Source of the DNA: Owenweeksia hongkongensis DSM 17368
GTDB lineage: Bacteria > Bacteroidota > Bacteroidia > Flavobacteriales > Schleiferiaceae
Direction: 5' to 3'
Length of the DNA: 60,560 nucleotides
Assembly (NCBI GenBank): GCA_945865885.1
Contig: CAMBEZ010000009.1
Span: 1 to 60,560, forward strand
Positions 43,968 through 53,891 of the stretch are shown here, piece by piece (position 1 is the stretch's first letter; each line of letters starts with the position of its first letter). The notes under the pieces were generated by a model, which saw only the letters and a program-made list of their open reading frames with translations, made no database searches and had not been told where the DNA came from. A program made the position numbers and the translations under genes.

Positions 43968-44323
43968 ACGGCATTCTTTCCATTTTGATTATCATCAGCG
44001 CGCTGTTGCTGGTGTTGGTGGTGTTGGTCCAAAGCCCCAAGGGCGGCGGATTGGGCTCCTCTTTTGGTTCTACCCCCAACATGATGGGCGGCGTTCGCCG
44101 TACCACCGAGTTTTTGGACAAGCTGACCTGGGGTTTTGCAGGTGCCTTGTTGGTGTGTGTGCTTCTCATCAACATGATGCAAGGCGGCAACAAGAGTGAG
44201 GCTTTGCCGGAATCAGCGGTCAACGAGCAAATCGACGCGAACGCTGGCGTCCCCGCACAGCAACCCGCTCCCGCAGCTGGTGGCGCTGCCGGCATGCCGG
44301 AAAGTGCTCCTGCTGGAGAGTAA
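43964..44323 (+). CDS. secG: Preprotein translocase subunit SecG
   Basis: Small SecYEG translocon subunit in the inner membrane. The 119-residue protein has two transmembrane helices (about 3-22 and 53-72) around the family loop VQSPKGGGLGSSFG and RRTTEFLDKLTW, then a Ala/Pro-rich tail. It is the last gene of the miaB operon, ahead of the terminator at 44347-44378. Confidence 0.94.
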   Translation: MNGILSILIIISALLLVLVVLVQSPKGGGLGSSFGSTPNMMGGVRRTTEFLDKLTWGFAGALLVCVLLINMMQGGNKSEALPESAVNEQIDANAGVPAQQPAPAAGGAAGMPESAPAGE

Positions 44324-44344
44324 GTGTAATTTTGTCACGCAAAA

Positions 44345-44359
44345 CTGCCACCCTGTCAC
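44345..44359 (+). promoter_or_regulatory. Motif shared with the miaB upstream region, upstream of groES
   Basis: CTGCCACCCTGTCAC differs from the miaB copy (39219-39233) only at three pyrimidine positions. It overlaps the secG terminator stem and lies about 70 bases upstream of the sigma-54-like promoter, a plausible activator distance. A related TGTCAC occurs at 44333-44338. Confidence 0.4.
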
Positions 44360-44378
44360 TGGGGTGGCTTTTTTTTTG
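44347..44378 (+). terminator. Rho-independent terminator after secG
   Basis: GCCACCC (44347-44353) pairs with GGGTGGC (44362-44368), followed by ten T (44369-44378). Confidence 0.85.
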
Positions 44379-44412
44379 CCATTTTTTCCGAAGAACGGGC
44401 TTTTGTGTTCCG

Positions 44413-44428
44413 TGGCACGGGATGTGCT
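44413..44428 (+). promoter_or_regulatory. Sigma-54-like promoter for groES-groEL
   Basis: TGGCACG, four bases, GTGCT: the invariant GG (44414-44415) and GC (44426-44427) are separated by exactly ten bases, as in -24/-12 promoters, with one mismatch in the TTGC box. Transcription would start near 44438-44440. There is no convincing TAnnTTTG box in this gap. Confidence 0.6.
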
Positions 44429-44439
44429 TTATCTATAGC

Positions 44440-44455
44440 GTCGCACCGGTGCGAC
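44440..44455. promoter_or_regulatory. Perfect 16-bp palindrome in the groES leader
   Basis: GTCGCACC followed directly by GGTGCGAC, starting at the predicted transcription start. It may be an operator or the foot of a 5' hairpin. It is not a CIRCE element. Confidence 0.5.
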
Positions 44456-44489
44456 CAAACCTACTAACTCACTCAAAAATTTCCTATCT

Positions 44490-44768
44490 ATGGCTGATAT
44501 CAACATCCGCCCCCTGGCCGACCGCGTGATTGTGGAGCCCGCTGCTGCAGAGACCGTAACCGCCTCCGGTTTGATCATTCCGGATACGGCTCAAGAGAAA
44601 CCCCAACGCGGCAAAGTAGTGGCCGTCGGTGCCGGCAAGAAAGACGAGCCCATGACCGTTAAAGAGGGTGATCTGGTGCTGTACGGCAAGTACTCCGGTA
44701 CGGAACTGAAGTACGAAGGACGCGACTTGATGATCATGCGCGAGTCGGACATCTTGGCCATCATCTAA
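44490..44768 (+). CDS. groES: Co-chaperonin GroES
   Basis: The 92-residue lid of the GroEL folding chamber. It begins [17 protein letters not shown] and contains the mobile-loop region [16 protein letters not shown] and the roof region GEL-like [16 protein letters not shown], as in all GroES proteins. It is separated from secG by a terminator and has its own promoter region with a sigma-54-like element. groEL follows 31 bp later. Confidence 0.98.
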   Translation: MADINIRPLADRVIVEPAAAETVTASGLIIPDTAQEKPQRGKVVAVGAGKKDEPMTVKEGDLVLYGKYSGTELKYEGRDLMIMRESDILAII

Positions 44769-44799
44769 TTAACGAACCACTTATAAAAAGCAAAGCAAA

Positions 44800-46431
44800 A
44801 TGGCAGCAAAAGAAGTAACCTTTGATGTTTCTGCACGCGACGGACTGCGCAAGGGCGTAGACGCGTTGGCGAATGCAGTTAAAGTGACGTTGGGCCCCAA
44901 GGGACGCAACGTAGTCATTGAGAAGGCGTTCGGTTCACCGCACGTCACAAAAGACGGGGTAACCGTAGCCAAAGAAATTGAACTGTCGGACAAGGTGCAG
45001 AACTTGGGCGCTCAGATGGTGAAAGAGGTGGCCAGCAAGACGGCGGATATCGCCGGCGACGGCACCACCACCGCTACCGTTTTGGCCCAAGCCATCATCA
45101 ACCACGGTTTGAAGAACGTGGCCGCAGGAGCCAACCCCATGGACCTCAAGCGCGGCATTGACAAGGCCGTAACGGCCGTTGTGAGCGAGTTGCGCAAAAT
45201 CTCTCAGGAGGTGGGCGACAACAACGAGAAAGTGGAGCAAGTGGCCACGATTTCCGCCAACAACGATCCGTCGATCGGAACGTTGATCGCGCAGGCAATG
45301 GCCAAGGTTAAGAAGGAAGGCGTCATTACGGTGGAAGAGGCCAAAGGCACGGATACCTACGTGGACGTGGTGGAAGGAATGCAGTTTGACCGCGGCTACT
45401 TATCCCCCTACTTCGTAACGAATACGGAGAAAATGGTAGCGGATATTGACCGTCCGTACATCTTGATTTACGACAAGAAGGTGTCCAGCATGAAGGAAAT
45501 TCTTCCCGTGTTGGAGCCGGTTGCGCAGTCCGGACGTCCTTTGTTGATCATCGCCGAAGACGTGGACGGGGAAGCACTGGCCACTTTGGTGGTGAATAAA
45601 ATCCGCGGCGCCCTGCGCGTGGCTGCAGTGAAAGCTCCGGGATTTGGTGATCGCCGCAAGGCCATGTTGGAAGACATCGCCATCTTGACGGGCGGTACCG
45701 TGATCAGCGAAGAGCGCGGCTTCAAACTGGAGAACGCAACGGTGGAAATGTTGGGCACCGCAGAAAAGGTGACCATAGATAAGGACACCACCACCATCGT
45801 GAATGGAGCCGGCAGTGCCGACGACATCAAGGCGCGCGTGCACCAAATCAAAGCCCAAATCGAAACGACGACGTCGGACTACGACCGCGAGAAGTTGCAG
45901 GAGCGCTTGGCCAAGTTGGCCGGTGGCGTTGCGGTTCTCTACGTGGGTGCAGCCTCAGAGGTGGAGATGAAGGAGAAGAAAGACCGAGTGGACGACGCTT
46001 TGGCGGCGACGCGCGCGGCCATTGAGGAGGGAATCGTTCCCGGCGGTGGCGTAGCGCTTGTTCGTGCTCGTGCGGTGCTGGAAGGCATGAAAGGCGAGAA
46101 CAACGACGAAACTACGGGCATCAAGATCATTGCACGCGCCATTGAAGAGCCGTTGCGCCAGATTGTGGCCAACGCCGGATTGGAGGGCTCTGTAGTGGTT
46201 GCGAAGGTCAAGGAAGGTACGGGTGCGTTTGGCTTCAACGCCAAGACGGACGAGTACTGCGACATGTACGCTGCAGGAATTATTGACCCCACGAAGGTGG
46301 TACGGGTGGCCTTGGAAAATGCGGCGTCGGTTGCTGCGCTGTTGTTGACCACAGAAGCTACAATCACCGAACTTCCCAAGGATGACAAGCCAATGCCTTC
46401 CATGGGCGGCGGGATGGACGGAATGATGTAA
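44800..46431 (+). CDS. groEL: Chaperonin GroEL
   Basis: The 543-residue 60-kDa chaperonin subunit. Visible signatures: [14 protein letters not shown] and [11 protein letters not shown] (ATP site) in the equatorial domain, [12 protein letters not shown]-type motif ([18 protein letters not shown]) and the flexible Gly/Met C-terminal tail GGGMDGMM. It is co-transcribed with groES; the terminator at 46455-46485 closes the operon. Confidence 0.98.
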   Translation: MAAKEVTFDVSARDGLRKGVDALANAVKVTLGPKGRNVVIEKAFGSPHVTKDGVTVAKEIELSDKVQNLGAQMVKEVASKTADIAGDGTTTATVLAQAIINHGLKNVAAGANPMDLKRGIDKAVTAVVSELRKISQEVGDNNEKVEQVATISANNDPSIGTLIAQAMAKVKKEGVITVEEAKGTDTYVDVVEGMQFDRGYLSPYFVTNTEKMVADIDRPYILIYDKKVSSMKEILPVLEPVAQSGRPLLIIAEDVDGEALATLVVNKIRGALRVAAVKAPGFGDRRKAMLEDIAILTGGTVISEERGFKLENATVEMLGTAEKVTIDKDTTTIVNGAGSADDIKARVHQIKAQIETTTSDYDREKLQERLAKLAGGVAVLYVGAASEVEMKEKKDRVDDALAATRAAIEEGIVPGGGVALVRARAVLEGMKGENNDETTGIKIIARAIEEPLRQIVANAGLEGSVVVAKVKEGTGAFGFNAKTDEYCDMYAAGIIDPTKVVRVALENAASVAALLLTTEATITELPKDDKPMPSMGGGMDGMM

Positions 46432-46454
46432 GGTCATTCGTTCTTAAAGAACGA

Positions 46455-46485
46455 GGGCTGCTCCGTTTGGGGCAGCCCTTTTTTT
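46455..46485 (+). terminator. Rho-independent terminator of groESL
   Basis: GGGCTGC (46455-46461) pairs with GCAGCCC (46472-46478), followed by seven T (46479-46485). A second small inverted repeat, CGTTCTT/AAGAACG (46439-46453), lies between it and the groEL stop. Confidence 0.88.
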
Positions 46486-46560
46486 GTGTCTATAATTTTG
46501 TGCAGATTCCCCGTTAAAGAGTTCGGCAGCGAGAAGTTTGTCCGGTTCCTGGGCGGTGCC

Positions 46561-47259
46561 TCAGCCCACGCGGGTGGCGTTGCGGAAGGCATTTTCCAAG
46601 CCACCTTCGGCCTGAAGTTCCGCCAGTTGCGCATCGCGCACAATGCGACCGTGGTGGATGATCAAAACGCGGTCGCAGAGGTGTTCCACTTCTTGCAAAA
46701 TGTGGGTGGACAGCACCACGGTTTTGGACTGGCCTACGCGTTTGATGAGGGCGCGAATCTCTACCAACTGATTGGGATCCAATCCGGTGGTGGGTTCGTC
46801 CAGGATGAGAACTTCGGGGTCGTGGAGCAGGGCCGCAGCCAGGCCCACGCGCTGGCGGTAGCCCTTGGACAGTTGTCCAATGATCTTGTGGCGTTCTGGG
46901 GTCAATCCCGTTTGCGCAATCATTTCTTCTACACGCTCGGAAGGTGCGCCGTACAGGCCGGCCACAAAATGCAGATACTCCGCGATGTAGAGGTCCGTGT
47001 ACAGCGGATTGTGTTCCGGGAGGTACCCTACTTTTTGCTTGACGTCCAGGGCGTCGGTACCCACTTCAAGACCGCACACTTGCGCGTTCCCGCTGGTGGC
47101 CGGCAAATAACCGGTCAAGATTTTCATCAAGGTACTTTTACCGGCGCCGTTGGGCCCCAAGAGGCCTACAATCTGGCGGTCGGGCAGGTCAAAGGAGACG
47201 GCGTCCAGCGCTTTTTGTTCGCCGTAGAGTTTGGTGAGGTTGGAAACGCGGATCGACAC
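46561..47259 (-). CDS. gldA: ABC transporter ATP-binding subunit, GldA-like
   Basis: A 232-residue ABC ATPase whose sequence follows GldA of gliding bacteria closely: GPNGAGKSTLMKILT, YLPEHNPLY, IGQLSKGYRQRVGLA (signature) and LDEPTTGLDPNQLVEIR. In Flavobacterium GldA pairs with GldF and GldG, which are not in this window. The protein ends at LENAFRNATRVG and lacks the roughly 65-residue C-terminal region of F. johnsoniae GldA. The GTG at 47257-47259 gives MSIRVSNLTKLYG, the normal N-terminus. It is divergent from rsgA. Confidence 0.8.
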   Translation of the reverse strand: MSIRVSNLTKLYGEQKALDAVSFDLPDRQIVGLLGPNGAGKSTLMKILTGYLPATSGNAQVCGLEVGTDALDVKQKVGYLPEHNPLYTDLYIAEYLHFVAGLYGAPSERVEEMIAQTGLTPERHKIIGQLSKGYRQRVGLAAALLHDPEVLILDEPTTGLDPNQLVEIRALIKRVGQSKTVVLSTHILQEVEHLCDRVLIIHHGRIVRDAQLAELQAEGGLENAFRNATRVG

Positions 47260-47276
47260 GGAATCAAGTCTTTCCA

Positions 47277-47300
47277 CAAAGGTAAGCGATGCTACCTTTG
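47277..47300. promoter_or_regulatory. Divergent promoter: inverted pair of identical -7 elements
   Basis: Minus-strand TACCTTTG (47284-47277) for the GldA-like gene and plus-strand TACCTTTG (47293-47300) for rsgA form a perfect inverted repeat with an eight-base centre. The rsgA box ends four bases before its ATG; the other is 17 bases from its GTG. Confidence 0.7.
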
Positions 47301-47304
47301 CGGC

Positions 47305-48267
47305 ATGAGCGCAACCGCTACATTTCCCGGAACGGTCGTCAAGGCAACCGGAAGTTGGTTTCAAGTTCGGCTGGACGACGGCACCGAACGCGCCTGCCGT
47401 TTGCGCGGACAATTGCGCCTGAAGGGCAGCAAGAGCACCAGTTTTGTGGCCGTGGGCGATCGCGTGGAGTTGGAGGACGAAGGCGCCGAACAGGCGGTCA
47501 TTATTGCGCTGCACGATCGCAGAAACTACATTTTGCGAAAGAGCGTCAATTTGTCGCACAGAACGCAAGTTATTGCGGCCAATTTGGACCAGGCGGTTTT
47601 GGTGACCACCGTTTCCGAGCCCAAAACCCTTTTTGGGTTTATTGATCGATTCCTCGCCACGGCCGAGGCCTACAGCGTACCCGCGGTATTGGTGTTCAAT
47701 AAAATGGATGCTTTGTCTGAGGCGGACCGCGACGAATTGGAATACCGGGAGGCGGCCTACGGGGCGGCCGGGTACCGAACGCTGCGGACGTCGGCCCTCA
47801 CCGGGGAGGGTTTGGAGGAACTGCGCTCCTTACTGGCCAATAAAGTAACCTTGTTCAGCGGGCATTCGGGCGTTGGAAAGAGTTCCTTGGCCAATGCCCT
47901 GGACCCCAGCTTGACCTTGCGCACCCAAGCGGTCAGCACGGCGCACGGCCAAGGGCAGCACACCACCACCTTTGCGGAAATGCACCTCATGGCTGGAAAC
48001 ATCAATTTGATCGACACCCCCGGCATTCGCGGGTTTGGCATCGTGTCCATGGAGGCCAGCGAGATTGGCGATTATTTCCCGGAGATCTTTGCCTTGCGCT
48101 CTCAATGCCGTTTTGCGGACTGCAGCCACACGGAAGAGCCCGGCTGTGCGGTTCGGGATGCGGTGGAGGCGCATAAATTGGCGCCCACCCGGTACCGGTC
48201 CTACCTCAGCATGCTCCACGGCGTGGACGACGACGATCCCTACCGGCAAGACGCCTACAAAATTTAA
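47305..48267 (+). CDS. rsgA: Ribosome small subunit-dependent GTPase A
   Basis: Circularly permuted GTPase that checks 30S subunit maturation. The 320 residues contain an N-terminal OB fold, G4 FNKMD (131-135) ahead of G1 GHSGVGKS (186-193), G3 DTPGIRGFG and a C-terminal zinc site (CRFADCSHTEEPGC). The ATG at 47305 is four bases from a TACCTTTG box, which argues against the 273-codon upstream open frame that is antisense to the GldA-like gene. It is followed by dtd after eight bases. Confidence 0.96.
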   Translation: MSATATFPGTVVKATGSWFQVRLDDGTERACRLRGQLRLKGSKSTSFVAVGDRVELEDEGAEQAVIIALHDRRNYILRKSVNLSHRTQVIAANLDQAVLVTTVSEPKTLFGFIDRFLATAEAYSVPAVLVFNKMDALSEADRDELEYREAAYGAAGYRTLRTSALTGEGLEELRSLLANKVTLFSGHSGVGKSSLANALDPSLTLRTQAVSTAHGQGQHTTTFAEMHLMAGNINLIDTPGIRGFGIVSMEASEIGDYFPEIFALRSQCRFADCSHTEEPGCAVRDAVEAHKLAPTRYRSYLSMLHGVDDDDPYRQDAYKI

Positions 48268-48275
48268 GCGTTGCC

Positions 48276-48728
48276 GTGCGACTTTTGATCCAACGCGTTT
48301 TGCGCGCTGCTGTGCACATCGACGGACGCATCCACGCCCAAATTCAGCGCGGATTACTGGTTTTGGTGGGTTTTGAGGCGGCAGACACGGAAGAAGATGT
48401 TGCTTATGGCGTTCGAAAATTGGCGCTCATGCGCCTTTTTGGCGACGCCTCCGGAGCCATCAACGCTTCCATCCAAGAGGTGGACGGCTCGTTTTTGGTG
48501 GTCAGTCAATTCACGCTGCACGCCTCCACCAAAAAAGGCAACCGCCCCAGTTTTTACCGCGCAGCGGTTCCCGTCCAGGCCATACCGTTGTACGAGTCCT
48601 TTTTGGAGCAGCTCTGGAATGTGGCCGAGGTTCCCGTAAAAAGCGGTGTTTTTGGCGCAGACATGCAAGTAGAGCTGATCAACGACGGCCCCGTCACCGT
48701 TTGGCTGGACACGCGCCAAAAAGAGTAA
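48276..48728 (+). CDS. dtd: D-aminoacyl-tRNA deacylase
   Basis: Hydrolyses D-aminoacyl-tRNA (and Gly-tRNAAla) to keep D-amino acids out of protein. The 150-residue protein has the paired active-site motifs SQFTLHAST and NDGPVTVWLD (the family's SQFTL and GP cis-Pro motif). Starts at GTG (MRLLIQRVLRA), eight bases after rsgA, so it is likely in the same transcript. It converges on the MazG-like gene with 23 bp between stops. Confidence 0.96.
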   Translation: MRLLIQRVLRAAVHIDGRIHAQIQRGLLVLVGFEAADTEEDVAYGVRKLALMRLFGDASGAINASIQEVDGSFLVVSQFTLHASTKKGNRPSFYRAAVPVQAIPLYESFLEQLWNVAEVPVKSGVFGADMQVELINDGPVTVWLDTRQKE

Positions 48729-48751
48729 CCGCGCGAATCGCCCGCGGGCCT

Positions 48752-49108
48752 TTACGGCTTCAACTTGGGGTTGTTGGCGTGGCGGTCTTTGTCCCGCGCG
48801 CCCTTGGCTTCCATGCGTCGGTCGTACGCCGCCTGGAGATCCGTTCCGGTTTGGTTGGCCAGACAGAGTACCACAAAGAGCACGTCCGCCAATTCCTCGC
48901 CCAAATCCTTGTTTTTGTCGGACTCCTTCTCGCTCTGCTCTCCGTACCGCCGCGCGATGATGCGCGCCACTTCGCCCACCTCTTCCGTCAGTTGGGCCAT
49001 ATTCGTCAGTTCGTTGAAGTACCGGACGCCAAAGGTTTGGATCCACTGATCGACGTCTTCCTGCATAACCGTTACGGGTGCCAATTCGGAGGGATTTTTT
49101 GCGTTCAT
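48752..49108 (-). CDS. MazG-like nucleotide pyrophosphohydrolase
   Basis: A 118-residue single-domain NTP pyrophosphohydrolase. The metal-binding pattern is visible as LTEEVGEVAR (ExxE) and LGEELADVLFVVLCLAN (ExxD), the all-alpha MazG/dUTPase-like fold. Substrate is unknown; such proteins are thought to remove non-canonical NTPs. A minus-strand TACCTTCG (one mismatch) ends four bases from the ATG. Confidence 0.9.
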   Translation of the reverse strand: MNAKNPSELAPVTVMQEDVDQWIQTFGVRYFNELTNMAQLTEEVGEVARIIARRYGEQSEKESDKNKDLGEELADVLFVVLCLANQTGTDLQAAYDRRMEAKGARDKDRHANNPKLKP

Positions 49109-49112
49109 GAAA

Positions 49113-49120
49113 CGAAGGTA
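49113..49120 (-). promoter_or_regulatory. -7-like element for the MazG-like gene
   Basis: Minus-strand TACCTTCG, one mismatch from TAnnTTTG, four bases from the ATG at 49108. Confidence 0.5.
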
Positions 49121-49139
49121 CGAGCGGCCGGGAGCACTT

Positions 49140-51194
49140 TTACCAGGTCAACTGAAAGGAACCCCGAATCCAACGTCCGGGTAAGGCAATGCCGCCGCGG
49201 TCCTGCAGCGCGGCATTCCATACGTTCAAAACATCTACTCCCAGGGTCATGTTGGGCCCAACGGTCTGAGACAAACGCAGGTCCGTCTGGTGTTGCGCGG
49301 TGTACTTCCCAGTGGTGCCGTCCGCTTGCCGGAACGAACCGTTGCGCAGGCTGTGTTGGCTGCGCAAGGTGGCCTTGAAACCTCGGTATTCGGTGGTTTG
49401 AATCTGTACGACACCGCGGTAACGGAGGTAATCCAACGCGTACGTGCTGTTGGTGCCCGACGGTGCAGACCCGGAATGAAACAGGGTAGATCCCCCCAGA
49501 CGAACCATTTCAAGCATGGGCAACGGTGCGCGCCATTGGAGGTAGGTCTCCGTGCCGTAGAACGTTGCTTCTTGAAGGTTGGTTGCAATAAATTGGCCTT
49601 GGATGTTGGATACCCAATCAATCAGCTGCCGACCTTGGCGCGCAAACAGGGCGGTTTGCCACTGCATGCCGGAGGTTTGGTAGCGGTGGGCGGCCTCTAC
49701 GTTCCAGGCGTACTCGGGCTGCAAGTTGGCGCTGCCGATGGCTCCGCCCAAAGTATAGTAGAGGTCCGTAAACGTGGGGAAGCGCGTGGCATAGTTGGCT
49801 GCCACAGACCAACGGTGTTCAACGGAGCTCTTGGCCGAAGCTTCTACGCCCGGAAGGAACTGAATACCGAAGGCGTCCGAATAGTGGATGCGGCCAGCTG
49901 CTTGCAGTTCCCACTGTTTGGAAATTCCTCCGCCGGACCATTTGGCGGCGGCAAAGGCACCGCCGTGCCGGCGGGTATCCCCTTTGGAGAGTGCGGTCCC
50001 GTACCGCGGGAAATAGGCCGTATCGCTGATGGGCAGCCCCAAGGCGTTGGACTTGATTTCGTCGTACCGAAAGTCCGCTCCTGTTTCCAACAGCAAACGC
50101 TGGTTGCCGCTGGCATTGAGGTTCCAGCTCAAGGGACGCCCGGTCCATTCGCCGCCCAAGGTGCGGTTGCGGTGGAAGTTGTGGTTTTGGTACCAGGACG
50201 GGGCAAAGGTGCTGTCCACCGTATTCAGGAACAGACCGTTGGACTGCCTTAGAAAATAGCCAGGCTCTTCGCGGAAGAGTTCAAATTGATCGTAGTGCTG
50301 GCGGGCAAACAAGCGAAAAACGTTTCGGTCGGCGCCGTATTGAAGTTGAGCGGTGTAGGTATTAACGGCCTCGTACTGTTCGGGGAAGTTGAAGGAGTAG
50401 AAATTTTGGGCGCCAAAGCGCTTGCGTCCCCAACCGCCTCTCAGGAAGAGCGGTCCTCCCCAGGTTGACGTGCGGGCACTACCGTACAGGTGGACTTGGT
50501 CAAAATCCGTATTGCGCTTCCAGCCGTCGGCGGATTTCGTTTCAACATCCAATCGTCCAGTTGCCGCAAAGTGCGGTTTATTGACGCTGAAGGGAAAGCC
50601 GGAGGCCACTTGGGTGTATCCAAACTGACCGGCGCCAGCGCTGACGTAGGATCCTTGGGCTCCGCGGGTAGTGATGTACAGTACGCCGGCAAAGGCGAAG
50701 GGACCGTAGCGGTAGGAGCCCCCGTTGGCCAGGAGTTCCACGCGTTCCACGGCGCCCAAGGGCAGGGGCAAATTGAAGGCGTGGTGGCCGGTTTGTGGGT
50801 CGTACTGCGGCACGCCGTCCACAACCACCAAAACCTGATCAAAGGTGCTTCCACGAACGGACAAATCCGATTGAACGTCTGCCCCTCCCCGTTGGCGCAA
50901 ATCCAGGCCAAAGGTTCCCTCCAGAGCTTCGGTCAGGGTGGCTCCTGGGAAACGCGAGCGCAACTCGTCGCCGTTGTAACCGGCCACCGTTTGGCTCGTG
51001 AATTGGTCCCACAACGGACGCACCGGTACTTCGGGAAGAAGTAGGATGGCGATCCGCGGCGTGGTGTCCTTGGGATTGGGGTAGTTGATTCCCGTATACG
51101 GCTGTGCTAGAAGGCCCGAATGTGCTGCAACGATGGCAAGGATAAGGGCAAAACGCAGCAGGCGCTTAACGGGGAAGGGAAGGGATGCGTTCAC
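49140..51194 (-). CDS. TonB-dependent outer-membrane receptor
   Basis: A 684-residue outer-membrane transporter with a signal peptide (KRLLRFALILAIVAAHSGLLA), plug domain (LTEALEGTFGLDLRQRGGADVQ, VLVVVDGVPQYDPQTGHH) and a barrel ending GSFQLTW with terminal aromatic Trp. The substrate cannot be deduced; no riboswitch was found upstream. The start is uncertain: GTG at 51194 gives a normal signal peptide, but an in-frame ATG at 51233 lies eight bases after a near-consensus -7 (GAACTTTG, 51249-51242) and sits inside the atpC terminator hairpin. Confidence 0.88.
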   Translation of the reverse strand: MNASLPFPVKRLLRFALILAIVAAHSGLLAQPYTGINYPNPKDTTPRIAILLLPEVPVRPLWDQFTSQTVAGYNGDELRSRFPGATLTEALEGTFGLDLRQRGGADVQSDLSVRGSTFDQVLVVVDGVPQYDPQTGHHAFNLPLPLGAVERVELLANGGSYRYGPFAFAGVLYITTRGAQGSYVSAGAGQFGYTQVASGFPFSVNKPHFAATGRLDVETKSADGWKRNTDFDQVHLYGSARTSTWGGPLFLRGGWGRKRFGAQNFYSFNFPEQYEAVNTYTAQLQYGADRNVFRLFARQHYDQFELFREEPGYFLRQSNGLFLNTVDSTFAPSWYQNHNFHRNRTLGGEWTGRPLSWNLNASGNQRLLLETGADFRYDEIKSNALGLPISDTAYFPRYGTALSKGDTRRHGGAFAAAKWSGGGISKQWELQAAGRIHYSDAFGIQFLPGVEASAKSSVEHRWSVAANYATRFPTFTDLYYTLGGAIGSANLQPEYAWNVEAAHRYQTSGMQWQTALFARQGRQLIDWVSNIQGQFIATNLQEATFYGTETYLQWRAPLPMLEMVRLGGSTLFHSGSAPSGTNSTYALDYLRYRGVVQIQTTEYRGFKATLRSQHSLRNGSFRQADGTTGKYTAQHQTDLRLSQTVGPNMTLGVDVLNVWNAALQDRGGIALPGRWIRGSFQLTW

Positions 51195-51208
51195 GGAAGT
51201 TGGAGGAT

Positions 51209-51240
51209 AAAAAAAGGCAGGACACTTGCGCATCCTGCCT
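51209..51240 (-). terminator. Rho-independent terminator of atpD-atpC
   Basis: On the minus strand AGGCAGGA (51240-51233) pairs with TCCTGCCT (51222-51215), followed by seven T (51215-51209). It begins 35 bases past the atpC stop and ends 15 bases before the receptor GTG. Confidence 0.85.
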
Positions 51241-51274
51241 ACAAAGTTCAGCATTCCAAAGGAACGTTCTGCAA

Positions 51275-51511
51275 CTACTGCGCTAAAACGGAGAGCACGT
51301 TGTTGGACACCTCCACTACACCGCCGTTGATGGCAATGGATTCGGTGGCGCCTTGTGCCGTTTCCACACGGATGTCGCCCGCGCGAAGCGTTGCAATCAA
51401 CGGAGCGTGGCCGTTCAAAATTTGAAATAAACCGTCGGTTCCGGGGAACTGCACGGCCTTCGCCTCACCGGAGAAGAGTTTTTTTTCGGGGGTAAGTACT
51501 TCCAGTTGCAT
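51275..51511 (-). CDS. atpC: ATP synthase F1 epsilon subunit
   Basis: A 78-residue epsilon subunit (MQLEVLTPEKKLFSGEAKAV, then FQILNGHAPLIATLRAGDI) of the beta-sandwich part only; the C-terminal helical hairpin present in many epsilon subunits is missing, as in other Bacteroidota. It rotates with gamma and inhibits ATP hydrolysis. The ATG at 51511 is preferred; an in-frame ATG three codons upstream (51520) is possible. It follows atpD by 14 bp. Confidence 0.95.
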   Translation of the reverse strand: MQLEVLTPEKKLFSGEAKAVQFPGTDGLFQILNGHAPLIATLRAGDIRVETAQGATESIAINGGVVEVSNNVLSVLAQ

Positions 51512-51525
51512 GGGGTGCATCCGAA

Positions 51526-53857
<2,332 letters not shown>

Positions 53858-53879
53858 GTCGCCAAGGTACAACCAAAAC

Positions 53880-53887
53880 TATCTTTG
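53880..53887 (+). promoter_or_regulatory. -7 element for ribF
   Basis: TATCTTTG ends four bases before the ribF GTG. The 12 bases TATCTTTGCCCC are identical to those in front of maeB. Confidence 0.7.
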
Positions 53888-53891
53888 CCCC

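Noticed and set aside
44324-44489. CIRCE/HrcA operator before groES
   Set aside because: No TTAGCACTC-N9-GAGTGCTAA-like sequence; the palindrome at 44440-44455 has a different sequence and no spacer.
46486-47304. 273-codon open upstream extension in frame with rsgA
   Set aside because: It is antisense to the GldA-like gene, and rsgA has a proper N-terminus at 47305 four bases after a TACCTTTG box.
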